Made by a program: the position numbers and the translations under genes
The notes under the pieces: generated by a model
What the model was told of the DNA's origin: nothing
Seen by the model: the letters and a program-made list of their open reading frames with translations, nothing else
The model's database searches: none
Shown: positions 1 through 8,064 of the stretch, in pieces
How the letters are laid out: the number at the start of each line of letters is the position of its first letter
Numbering within the stretch: position 1 is the stretch's first letter
NCBI RefSeq assembly: GCF_947495145.1
Contig: NZ_CANLXP010000024.1
Location: forward strand, 1-50,725
Source: an uncultured Arthrobacter sp.
GTDB taxonomy: Bacteria; Actinomycetota; Actinomycetes; Actinomycetales; Micrococcaceae
Direction of reading: 5' to 3'
Length of the DNA stretch: 50,725 nt

Positions 1-150
1 CCCGGCTACAACTGGTCGGGACACCCTGCCAGCAGGCCAAATAGTCCGTTGACAACATCATTGAGATTCCTACGGATAATGCGCCCCGCTTCGCAACGTC
101 AACCGGCCCATGACCGGCTACACCCGCACAGCAATGATGTCGGCACTCCT
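1..150. other. Left-edge sequence without a supportable gene
   Basis: No reading frame here looks coding and nothing resembles an RNA gene. It lies just downstream of the stop of the leftward oxidoreductase gene, so it is probably 3' flanking sequence. No strong terminator hairpin was recognised. Confidence 0.4.
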
Positions 151-1404
151 CTACGGGTCGCTTGTTTCCTCCCAGGTGAGGGAAATGACCTCGTAGGTAT
201 GGCCTGCCGCGCGCAGCCTCTCAACCAGGACGTCGCCGAGGGCGGTCGCCGGGGTCAGCGATCCTGCCGCGGGCGGCAGGCGGTCGCCGTCGAGGGCAAG
301 TGAGAGCGCTGTCTCCCCGGCCATTACGGCGGTGGCAGCGTATCCCGGGTCGCCGGGTCCGGCTACGACGGCACGATACCGCCGGCCGCTCTCCGTGGAA
401 GCAGTCACCCGGGAACGGAACCAGCCTGCGCGCCGCGCGGTCTCGCTCGGGCCCGCACCGGGAGGCGGAAGGACGCGGTCCATTAGCTTTCTCGTGAAAG
501 GTAGGGCCAGTGCGGCTCCGAACACCCGTAGGCCGAGCGCCGTCGCTCCGGCGATGACGGCGCCGGAGGGCCGCCGCCCCATACCCATCACCTCGCCGTA
601 CCGCAGGGACCGACCGTAGGCCCAACCCTTCAGGGCATTGCTGCGACGCACGATCCGCGAGTTCACTGACGCCATGATGAAGGGCGCGGTCCACAGGCCG
701 TCTTCCGCACGGCCGACCCACCCCAGGTCGGCCGGCTGCCGGGTCGAGGGCTCCGCCGTCCGGCTCGGACTGAGGGAGTAGGGATCGCCGGCGAGTGATC
801 GCAGTACAGGGTCCGACCGCATGCCGTCGAGCTGCCCACGCATCGACTCGATGGTGCCGCCGCTGAAGCCACCCTTCGCCCTGGCGACGAGCTGCACCTC
901 GGTCAGTCCGCCCGCGCCGTCGGCCTCCGCGGTGCGGTGTAGGAGGAGCACTGCGAGGTCAGACGGGACGGAGTCATAGCCGCACGCATGGACGATCCGT
1001 GCACCGGTAGTCCTTGCCAGGGTGTCGCAACGGTCGGTAGCTTCACGGACGAAGGACACCTCGCCCGTCAAATCCCCGTAGTGGGTGCCGGCGCGGGCAC
1101 ACGCCTCGACGACGGGCAGTCCGTACTTCGCGTAGGGACCCACCGTGGTGAAGAGAACCCTGGTGCCCGCGGCCAGCGCAGCGAGCGAGTCCGGGTGATC
1201 CGAGTCGGCCTCGATGAGGGCCCAGTTGTGTGCGGTGACGGGCAGTCTGGACCGTACGGCCTCGAGCTTCACTCTCGACCTTCCGGCGAGCCCCACGCGC
1301 AGGTCCGGCGGAGCATGGTCCGCAAGATATCCGGCGATCAGTTCACCGACGAAGCCGGTCGCGCCGAAAAGGACGAGGTCATAGTCGCGCGGTGGGGCCT
1401 CCAT
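151..1404 (-). CDS. Saccharopine dehydrogenase-fold / trans-acting enoyl reductase family oxidoreductase
   Basis: The 417-residue product opens with a Rossmann nucleotide-binding motif (LFGATGFVG at about residues 12-20), followed by AGRS and a long C-terminal domain, as in the saccharopine dehydrogenase-like family that includes mycobacterial trans-acting enoyl reductases. Length is normal for that family (about 390-420). A dinucleotide-dependent reductase is well supported, but the substrate cannot be named. Members in actinobacteria often act on lipid or isoprenoid-like substrates, which is only family knowledge here. A GGAAG-like ribosome site lies about 9 nt before the ATG. It stands 76 bp downstream of the histidine kinase gene on the same strand and could be read from the same transcript. 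Confidence 0.8.
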   Translation of the reverse strand: MEAPPRDYDLVLFGATGFVGELIAGYLADHAPPDLRVGLAGRSRVKLEAVRSRLPVTAHNWALIEADSDHPDSLAALAAGTRVLFTTVGPYAKYGLPVVEACARAGTHYGDLTGEVSFVREATDRCDTLARTTGARIVHACGYDSVPSDLAVLLLHRTAEADGAGGLTEVQLVARAKGGFSGGTIESMRGQLDGMRSDPVLRSLAGDPYSLSPSRTAEPSTRQPADLGWVGRAEDGLWTAPFIMASVNSRIVRRSNALKGWAYGRSLRYGEVMGMGRRPSGAVIAGATALGLRVFGAALALPFTRKLMDRVLPPPGAGPSETARRAGWFRSRVTASTESGRRYRAVVAGPGDPGYAATAVMAGETALSLALDGDRLPPAAGSLTPATALGDVLVERLRAAGHTYEVISLTWEETSDP

Positions 1405-1480
1405 GCCAGCAGTCTTCCACAGCAGCGGCCAGACCGACGCGGAGAAGTCCTACCTCTCCTGTAGCTGAAGCGCCCCTGAG

Positions 1481-2869
1481 TCAGGCCTGGACCAGCGGTA
1501 ACCGCACCCGAAACACCGTCCTGCCGGGCACGGACTCGAAGTCGATCGATCCTCCGTGCCGTTCGACGACGATCCGCCGCGCGATGTCCAGGCCCAACCC
1601 CGTCCCTTTGCCCACGTCCTTCGTCGTGTAGAAGGCCTCGAAAGCCCGCTTCGCGATCGGGGGCGCGAGGCCAGGGCCGGTGTCGCCGATCTCGACGGCA
1701 ACCCCGGCTCCGTCGCTGAGGGTCGCAACGCGCAGGGTGCCGACGCCTTCCATGGCGTCCACTGCGTTGTCGATGAGGTTGGTCCACACCTGGTTCAGCT
1801 CACCCGGGTAGGCGTCGATGGCGGGCAGGTTCGCTGTGTATTCGCGGATGATTTCGACGCCGCCGCGCAGCTTGTGACCCAGCATCACCAGGGTGCTTTC
1901 GAGGCCCTCGACTACATCGGTGTTCTGCCGGGAGCCCCGGTCCATTTGGGAATACGACCGGACCGCTGCGACCAGTTCCGAGACCCGGCGCGTGGATTCA
2001 CGAACTTCCGCAAGCAGCTTCTCCATGGACACGGTCGCAGCCACCCATTCCAGGGCCGGCTCAAGGGCCCGTTCCGGAAACAACGACTCCGCACGGGTAC
2101 ACCACTCCAGGTCGGCCCCTGTGGCGGCGAGCGTCGGGCCGATCAGCCAGTCGCGTTCCACCTTCCGCTCAGAGAGCCAGTCGATCAGGAGGTCCTCCTG
2201 GTCGGCGAGGGCGAGCGCATCGGGAGCGGCCGCCGTCGTCGTGATTTCCTCACGCAAGGCTTCCAGCCCGAAGAACTGTTCCGATGTGATGCCTGTGTGC
2301 GTCAGGCGGCCAACGGATGCCAGCAGCGTTTGGGATGTCTCGTCCAGGGCATCCACCGCGCGGCTCGCCGCGGCGGCGGGATTGTTGATCTCGTGCGCGA
2401 GGCCGGCGGCAAGAGTGCCGAGCGTGGCCAGCGCTTCCCGCTGCCGTACCGTTGATTCGATCCGGCGCGCCGTCCCGTACAGGCCCTCGATAAAATGAAC
2501 GCCGAAGGGGAACCACGCTTCGAAGAGCACCCGCAACCCCGTCGCGGGCACGCGAAGAACCCGCCCTTCCACGCTTCCGCGTCCGGTGGCGAGGTAGACG
2601 CTGCTCTGGTCCCAGGCGCGGAATCCGCCGGCCCAGCGCCCCGGCACGTCCATTTTCCCGACGACGGTGTCCTCCCGGCCGACATGGCGCACCAGCTGAA
2701 GGGCGCCCTCGAGCAGCACCCACCAGAAGTCCGCTGGCTCACCCTCCTCGAACAGGTTGCTGCCGGGTTCGATGGGAACTTCGGTCCCGGCATCAATGAG
2801 CTCAGCGAGCTGTGAGTCGTTGAGGCCGTTGAAAAGGCTGATTCCCCGGAGCTCGTTGACGTCCATCAA
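1481..2869 (-). CDS. Cyclic-nucleotide-binding-domain sensor histidine kinase
   Basis: 462 residues. Residues about 10-130 form a cNMP-binding-like beta-roll (SLFNGL, then EEGEPADFWWVLLEGALQLV). A HisKA segment follows with the phospho-acceptor H159 in AAGLAHEINNPAA, then an HATPase_c domain with N-box (NLIDNAVDAM), G1 (DTGPGL) and G2 (GTGLGL). There are no membrane segments, so it is a cytoplasmic kinase. Its ATG overlaps the stop of the upstream response-regulator gene by 4 bp (ATGA), giving translational coupling and marking the pair as cognate. The cNMP-like domain is probably the sensor, but whether it binds a cyclic nucleotide, another ligand or only its partner is not readable from sequence. 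Confidence 0.88.
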   Translation of the reverse strand: MMDVNELRGISLFNGLNDSQLAELIDAGTEVPIEPGSNLFEEGEPADFWWVLLEGALQLVRHVGREDTVVGKMDVPGRWAGGFRAWDQSSVYLATGRGSVEGRVLRVPATGLRVLFEAWFPFGVHFIEGLYGTARRIESTVRQREALATLGTLAAGLAHEINNPAAAASRAVDALDETSQTLLASVGRLTHTGITSEQFFGLEALREEITTTAAAPDALALADQEDLLIDWLSERKVERDWLIGPTLAATGADLEWCTRAESLFPERALEPALEWVAATVSMEKLLAEVRESTRRVSELVAAVRSYSQMDRGSRQNTDVVEGLESTLVMLGHKLRGGVEIIREYTANLPAIDAYPGELNQVWTNLIDNAVDAMEGVGTLRVATLSDGAGVAVEIGDTGPGLAPPIAKRAFEAFYTTKDVGKGTGLGLDIARRIVVERHGGSIDFESVPGRTVFRVRLPLVQA

Positions 2870-4521
2870 ATTGTCCCCAGATACCGGTGCACCAAATAGA
2901 CGGACATGGCACCCTCGCCGACAGCTGATGCCACCCGTTTCATTGAGTCGAGCCGCACATCTCCGGCAGCGAAGACGCCGGGGACGCTGGTTTCGAGCGC
3001 GAACGGCGCCCGCGTCAACGGCCAGCGCTGGGGATGACCGGGGTTGAGCAGGTCATGCCCAGTGACCACGAAGCCTCTGCTGTCGCGAACGACGTCGTCG
3101 CCAAGCCAGCTCGTGCGCGGTGAGGCGCCAATGAAGATGAAAAGCCAGCTTGAAGCGACCTCCTCCGTCAGCCCGGTGTCCCTGTCCTCGATTTCAAGGA
3201 ATTCCAGGTGCCCGTCCCCGCGAACAGCCGTCACCTCGCTTCGGTAGCGGACCTCAATGGTGGGGGAGGAGGTGATGCGCTGAATGAGGTAGGAGGACAT
3301 CGTCGCCTCAAGGGTGCCGGACCGGACCACGAGCACTACCCGTTGCGCGAAGCGGGCCAGGTTCAGCGCGGCCTGTCCGGCAGAGTTCGCTGCGCCAACC
3401 ACGTAGACGTCGTCGCCCTCGCACTGGCTGGCTTCGCTCGCGTTCGCGCCGTAGTAGACGCCTCGTCCGCTGAGCGTCTCCACTCCTTTAGCTTCAAGCC
3501 GACGGTAGGACACCCCGGTTGCGATGATGAGCGCTCGTGCCTCGATGTCCCTGGAGCCAAACAGCACGGCGCGCACCTGGCCCCGGGATTCGAAACCCAC
3601 GACGTCGTTAGCGAGTACCACCTCCGCCCCGAACCGGGACACCTGCGCCATGGCACGCTGGGTGAGGTCGGAGCCGCTCAAGCCCTTCGGGAAACCGAGA
3701 TAGTTTTCGATGGCGGCGCTCTGGCCGGCCTGCCCACCGGGCGCCTCGCGCTCGACGATCACGGTACTGAGTCCCTCAGAGGCGGCGTAGACAGCAGACG
3801 CGAGACCCGCAGGCCCGCCCCCGACGATGCAGACGTCGTAGAGCGGACGGTCCGCGCGAGTGCGCAAACCCAGGGCGGAGGCCAGGTCGAGGGTTGAGGG
3901 AGACCGGAGCACCGTACCGTCCGGCAGGAGTACCAGCGGCAGATCCGCCGGCGTCGCTTCAGCAAGGACTCGCAGGCGCGCGGCCTCTGCGTCGCGCTCG
4001 ATGTCGTGCCAGCGGTAGGGCACGTAGTTGCGGGCGAGGAAGGTCTTGATTTCGTGGCTGCGGTCAGACCATCGTGCGCCGACAACGCGCACGTCGGAAG
4101 TGTGATCCGGATTGGCCCGGCGCCAGTCATCCAGCAGGTCGTCTACCACGGGATACAACCGTTCTGCAGGCGGATCCCAGGGTTTGAGCAGGTAGTAGTC
4201 GAGTCCGATGTCGTTGATAGCCCTGATGGCCACATCAGTGTCCGCATACGCCGTCAACAGAAGTTGCTTTGCTCCCGGTGCATGCGGCCGGGCGCGCTCC
4301 AGCAGCTCGATCCCGGTCATCCGTGGCATCCTCTGGTCTGCTGCGATCAGCGCGACCGACTGATCCCGCAGTGCCAGCTTGCCGAGGACTTCCAGCGCTT
4401 CAGTGCCCGACGACGCCCGCAGGATCCTGAACTCGGGCCCATACCTGCTGCGGAGGTCCCGGGCGACCGCCGCGGAAACCTGCGGATCGTCGTCTACCGT
4501 CAGGATGCTTGGCTTCGTCAT
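2866..4521 (-). CDS. Response regulator fused to thioredoxin-reductase-like FAD oxidoreductase
   Basis: 551 residues in three parts. Residues 1-125 are a receiver domain with acidic pocket DDD at 10-12, phospho-acceptor D62, T90 and K113 (LLKPW). Residues about 140-220 look like a glutaredoxin/thioredoxin fold, but the redox motif position reads WSDRS (151-155) and has no cysteine. Residues about 227-551 are a TrxR-like flavoprotein with FAD motif VGGGPAGLA (233-241), GGQAGQ (261-266), NAD(P)H motif VVGAANSAGQ (373-382) and C-terminal FAAGDV. The CxxC of genuine thioredoxin reductase is replaced by ASQC with a single cysteine, C366. It is therefore unlikely to be a classical disulfide reductase. 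It is the first gene of a coupled pair with the histidine kinase, which probably phosphorylates D62 and thereby controls the flavoenzyme directly rather than transcription. Confidence 0.88.
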   Translation of the reverse strand: MTKPSILTVDDDPQVSAAVARDLRSRYGPEFRILRASSGTEALEVLGKLALRDQSVALIAADQRMPRMTGIELLERARPHAPGAKQLLLTAYADTDVAIRAINDIGLDYYLLKPWDPPAERLYPVVDDLLDDWRRANPDHTSDVRVVGARWSDRSHEIKTFLARNYVPYRWHDIERDAEAARLRVLAEATPADLPLVLLPDGTVLRSPSTLDLASALGLRTRADRPLYDVCIVGGGPAGLASAVYAASEGLSTVIVEREAPGGQAGQSAAIENYLGFPKGLSGSDLTQRAMAQVSRFGAEVVLANDVVGFESRGQVRAVLFGSRDIEARALIIATGVSYRRLEAKGVETLSGRGVYYGANASEASQCEGDDVYVVGAANSAGQAALNLARFAQRVVLVVRSGTLEATMSSYLIQRITSSPTIEVRYRSEVTAVRGDGHLEFLEIEDRDTGLTEEVASSWLFIFIGASPRTSWLGDDVVRDSRGFVVTGHDLLNPGHPQRWPLTRAPFALETSVPGVFAAGDVRLDSMKRVASAVGEGAMSVYLVHRYLGTI

Positions 4522-4650
4522 GACCGACGGTCCCTGGTACCAGCCATATGGCGTGACCCATCTGCTTAGGAGACCTAACGTGAAGCCTATCCAGAGCAGT
4601 TCCGCGAGTCCATGACTCTGCCCGTCTTGTTTGCAGTTCCCCTTACGGGA

Positions 4651-5724
4651 TCATGCCGGCTGGTAGGCGGGGTAGTCGGTGTATCCCTCGGCACCGCTGG
4701 TGTAGAAGGTGGCCATGTCCGGTTCGTTGACCGGCAGGTTCTCCTTCCAGCGGTGCACCAGGTCCGGATTTGCGATGGCCGGACGGCCGACGACGACGGC
4801 GTCAGCAAGCTCGTTCTCGATCAGTGAGATTGCCTCGTCCCGGGTGGTCATGATGCTGAAGCCTGTGTTGAGCAGGAACGCGCCCTTGAACTGTCCGCGC
4901 AGCTCGCTCACCAGTTCCCCGGCAGGCTCCTTATGCAGGACGCTGAGGTACGCCAGCCCGAGTGGCGAGATGGCCTTCGTCAACAGGGAGTAGGTGCGGC
5001 GGAGGTCCTCGTGGTCCAGTTCGGTTGCGCCCTGGACGTTGTGCTCGGGAGAAATGCGGAGGCCCACCTTCTCGGCCCCCACGGCTTCGGCGACGGCCTT
5101 GACCACCTCGACGACGAACCGGACGCGGTTCTCCGGTGAGCCGCCGTATTGGTCGTCGCGCTGGTTCGCCGCGGGGGAGAGGAATTCGTGCAGGAGGTAA
5201 CCGTTGGCACCATGCAGCTCAACGCCGTCGAAACCTGCCTTGATTGCATTGAGGGAGCCCTGGACAAACTCCTGCACAACGCCCGGAATCTCGGCTTCGG
5301 TGAGCGCGTGGGGGACCGGGTAAGGCTGCTTGCCCTTGTAGGTGCGGGTCATGCCGTCGATCGCAATGGCGCTAGGGCCGACGACGGTCCGCCCACCATT
5401 GGTGTCCGGGTGCGTAACGCGTCCGGCGTGCATGACCTGGGCGAAAATGCGGCCGCCCTCGGCGTGAACAGCGTCGGTCACCTTTGACCAGCCTTCGATT
5501 TGCTCGTCCGTCACGAGCCCGGGCTGACCCGGAAAACCTTGGCCTGCATGGCTTGGGTAGGTCCCCTCGCTGACGATCAGACCGAGCGATGCACGCTGCC
5601 GGTAATGTTCGACGACGATGGGTCCCGGAACGCCGTCTTCCCCGGAGCGGCAGCGGGTGAGGGGTGCCATCACCAGGCGGTTGGCCAGTTTGAGCTCGCC
5701 AAGGGTCATCGGGGAGAACAGCAT
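4651..5724 (-). CDS. Old Yellow Enzyme family NADH:flavin oxidoreductase (alkene reductase)
   Basis: 357 residues from the ATG chosen at 5724, which has GAAAGGACC upstream and the family-typical N-terminus MLFSPMTLGELKLANRLVMAP. Longer readings would run into sequence without family similarity. The FMN TIM-barrel signatures are present: APLTRCRSG, the substrate-binding His/Asn segment HGANGYLLHEFL, the SPAANQRDDQYGG loop, and a C-terminal VVGRPAIANPDLV phosphate-binding segment. It belongs to the NemA/OPR class that reduces activated C=C bonds, nitrate esters or quinones with NAD(P)H in the cytoplasm. It is divergent from the lipoprotein gene at 5820. The physiological substrate is unknown. 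Confidence 0.92.
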   Translation of the reverse strand: MLFSPMTLGELKLANRLVMAPLTRCRSGEDGVPGPIVVEHYRQRASLGLIVSEGTYPSHAGQGFPGQPGLVTDEQIEGWSKVTDAVHAEGGRIFAQVMHAGRVTHPDTNGGRTVVGPSAIAIDGMTRTYKGKQPYPVPHALTEAEIPGVVQEFVQGSLNAIKAGFDGVELHGANGYLLHEFLSPAANQRDDQYGGSPENRVRFVVEVVKAVAEAVGAEKVGLRISPEHNVQGATELDHEDLRRTYSLLTKAISPLGLAYLSVLHKEPAGELVSELRGQFKGAFLLNTGFSIMTTRDEAISLIENELADAVVVGRPAIANPDLVHRWKENLPVNEPDMATFYTSGAEGYTDYPAYQPA

Positions 5725-5819
5725 GCGTAGGGTCCTTTCGCGGAAGCTTTTCACTGTAGAAAGCGCGGTTGCCGGGGCAACTATTCCGGGTGGGACGCGG
5801 ATCACACTAGAGTCGCTGC

Positions 5820-6233
5820 ATGGGGAAGCTTGTTGCAGGTTGTGCTGTTGCCCTGGTGTGCGTTGGAATGCTTTCTGGTTGCAGCCTTGCCCGTGGCGCG
5901 CCGGAGCGGGAAGAGGTCTTCGCCGTACAAGGCGGCGAATGTGCTGCCCGATGGTGGCTCGAGCCGTTGGTCGAAGAGGTACCTGATGAAGCCTCCGACG
6001 TCGCCGGTCGGGCTCTGACAGACGCTGTAGTATCCACGGCCGAGCTTGAAGAGTGGAAAGAGATCCTGCTCGACTCACAGTCGGACGACCGACCGATCCC
6101 CGGGCAGCGGCTCGAAGGTCTTGCCTATGTTGAGGTCGTCAGGGCCGCGGTGCGTTCCGAGTTGGCGGAGTCGGGTTATCCGGATGCTCCAACCCGCCTT
6201 ATAGAGGTCTACTCTGACGTGGATTGCAGCTGA
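5820..6233 (+). CDS. Small predicted lipoprotein of unknown function
   Basis: 137 residues. It starts with a lysine, a hydrophobic stretch and a lipobox LSGC with the lipidated cysteine at residue 21, so it should be anchored on the outer face of the cytoplasmic membrane. The mature part is acidic and contains two further cysteines (in GGEC and the terminal VDCS) that could form a disulfide. No known domain was recognised. There is no Shine-Dalgarno site. TAGAGT at 5808-5813 ends 6 nt before the ATG, suggesting a leaderless transcript starting at the A of the start codon. Confidence 0.7.
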   Translation: MGKLVAGCAVALVCVGMLSGCSLARGAPEREEVFAVQGGECAARWWLEPLVEEVPDEASDVAGRALTDAVVSTAELEEWKEILLDSQSDDRPIPGQRLEGLAYVEVVRAAVRSELAESGYPDAPTRLIEVYSDVDCS

Positions 6234-6564
6234 TGTTGAGCGGAGCCTGTCATCCGAGCCCCACCTTCTCTGCATCAGCCAATTCAGTACGCTCCCACAG
6301 GTCGGACTCGCCTTCGTGGCCTGCGGCGCAAGCGCTGGATGTCGCCGCCACTGCCTCTCGGAGGCGCGCCAGCCGAAGTCGACTTTCTCCCGCCTCGCCA
6401 AGATGAATGGTGTTCAAGATTCAGTTCGCCTCTCTCCCGCATCGTGGAAACAAAGTTCCGTGCGGAGGGTGTACGCTAGATCACACCGAAACTACGTAAC
6501 GAACAGTTTGACACGCTTCAGACAGTTCGGTTGGCGCGTCGGTCCGGTTCATACGGGAGCGTGA
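6234..6564. other. 331-bp region upstream of xdhA; no confident gene
   Basis: No strongly supported coding sequence. On the minus strand a TTG at 6417 opens a 55-codon frame ending at 6250 whose translation looks protein-like (it includes RLRLARLREAVAA and DLWERTELADAEKVGLG). Its third-position GC is lower than in neighbouring genes, so it may be a small gene or a remnant. At the right end a TTGACA occurs at 6508-6513 on the plus strand but without a convincing -10 box at 17 bp. The xdhA ribosome site GGGAGC sits at 6555-6560. Confidence 0.3.
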
Positions 6565-8064
6565 ATGATGGACGGAATCAAGGTAACCGTCAACGGCAAA
6601 GTCCGGGACTGCAGCGGAACGAATCCCCACACTCGATTACTCGACTGGTTGCGGGACGAAGGGCTCACGGGATCGAAGGAAGGCTGCGCCGAGGGGGAGT
6701 GCGGCGCCTGCGCGGTCCTCGTAGCCCGCCCTGACGGAGCTGATCGCAGCCGGTGGACCTCGGTCAATGCGTGCCTCCCACCGGCACTGGCCTTCGACGG
6801 CCAGGAGATCATCACCGCCGAGGGGCTCGGAAACGTCTCCGATGCGTGTACACCGGAGGACCTTCACCCGGTACAGCGCGAAATGGCAGACCGCGGCGGC
6901 TCGCAGTGCGGCTACTGCACCCCCGGATTTGTCTGCTCGATGGCTGCCGAGTACTACCGACCGGAGCGTTCGCCCGCGCAGGAAGACAGGGAAACAGGAA
7001 CCGCCGTCGTCGGTGAAGAGCACGCAACCGACCACGAATGCGGCCCCAACGGATTCGACCTGCATGCACTCAGCGGCAACCTGTGCCGCTGCACGGGCTA
7101 TCGACCGATCCGCGACGCAGCCTACGCGTTGGAGGCACCCCTGGGCTCGGATCCGTTGTTGGACCGCCAGAACCGACCGGCTCCCGCTGCAAAGCACACA
7201 CGGATCAGCGGTGAGGCGGAGTTCGTTCGCCCGCACTCGCTCGACGAGGTGCACCAGACGCTCCGCGACAGTTCGGACGTGAAGCTGGTTGCCGGCGCCA
7301 CGGACCTTGGCGTTGAAGTCAATCTGCGGCATTCCCGCCCGCCGCTGGTCCTCGCCATCGACCGGCTTGAGGAGCTCCGGGGGCTGACGTTCGACGCCGA
7401 TTCCATCGAGATCGGTGCCGCACTGACACTTTCCGAAGTTGAGCGAGCGCTCGACGGCCGGATCCCGCTGCTGGGTCACCTTTTCCCGCAGTTCGCCTCC
7501 CGCCTGATCCGTAACGCTGCCACTTTCGGCGGAAACCTTTCGACCGGCTCACCCATCGGCGACTCCGCGCCGGTATTCCTGGCGTTGGACGCGAGGGTGG
7601 CCCTCTCCTCCACAGACGGGGAGCGGGAAGTTCCGTTGTCCGAGTACTACACCGGCTACCGCCAGAGCGTCCGCAAGCCACACGAGATGCTGCGCGCCAT
7701 CCGCATCCCGCTGCCGCTCGCCGAAAGCACCGCCTTCTACAAAATCGCGAAGCGGCGCTTCGACGACATTTCCAGTGTCTCAGTGGCCATCGCGCTGCAG
7801 CTCAGCGACGGGGTCGTACGTTCTGCACGCATCGGGCTGGGCGGTGTGGCAGCGACGCCGATCCGCGCCCTGGCAACGGAAGAGGCGCTGATCGGTCAAC
7901 CCTGGACGTCCGACACGGTGGCGGCTGCCGCCGTCGTCATGGCGGGTGAAGGAACGCCGATCGATGACATGCGGGCAAGCTCGCTCTACCGTTCGGCAAT
8001 GCTGAGGCAGGCGCTGCTGAGATTCCATGCCGAGAACGCTGAAGAGCTGGAGGCGGCCAAGTGA
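6565..8064 (+). CDS. xdhA: Xanthine dehydrogenase small subunit (2Fe-2S and FAD)
   Basis: 499 residues. The plant-type ferredoxin domain carries C41, C46, C49 and C70 (CAEGECGAC, NAC). The second 2Fe-2S domain carries C115 and C118 (QCGYC) and C174 and C176 (LCRC). The FAD-binding domain of the molybdopterin dehydrogenase type covers about residues 205-480, with VAGATDLG and NAATFGGNLSTGSPIGDSAP. The protein passes electrons from the molybdenum centre to NAD+. An insertion separates the two Cys pairs of the second cluster: 55 residues lie between C118 and C174 instead of about 31. Two adjacent ATG codons occur; the first was taken, with GGGAGC upstream. The stop overlaps the GTG of the large-subunit gene. 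Confidence 0.93.
   Translation: MMDGIKVTVNGKVRDCSGTNPHTRLLDWLRDEGLTGSKEGCAEGECGACAVLVARPDGADRSRWTSVNACLPPALAFDGQEIITAEGLGNVSDACTPEDLHPVQREMADRGGSQCGYCTPGFVCSMAAEYYRPERSPAQEDRETGTAVVGEEHATDHECGPNGFDLHALSGNLCRCTGYRPIRDAAYALEAPLGSDPLLDRQNRPAPAAKHTRISGEAEFVRPHSLDEVHQTLRDSSDVKLVAGATDLGVEVNLRHSRPPLVLAIDRLEELRGLTFDADSIEIGAALTLSEVERALDGRIPLLGHLFPQFASRLIRNAATFGGNLSTGSPIGDSAPVFLALDARVALSSTDGEREVPLSEYYTGYRQSVRKPHEMLRAIRIPLPLAESTAFYKIAKRRFDDISSVSVAIALQLSDGVVRSARIGLGGVAATPIRALATEEALIGQPWTSDTVAAAAVVMAGEGTPIDDMRASSLYRSAMLRQALLRFHAENAEELEAAK

Noticed and set aside
1556..2455. A 299-codon plus-strand frame opposite the histidine kinase
   Set aside because: Shadow of the kinase gene; composition is typical of a reverse frame and no motif or ribosome site supports it.
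4651..6078. An N-terminal extension of the Old Yellow Enzyme up to 6078
   Set aside because: The extra 118 residues are Arg/Pro-rich without similarity and overlap the divergent lipoprotein gene; a good ribosome site marks the ATG at 5724.
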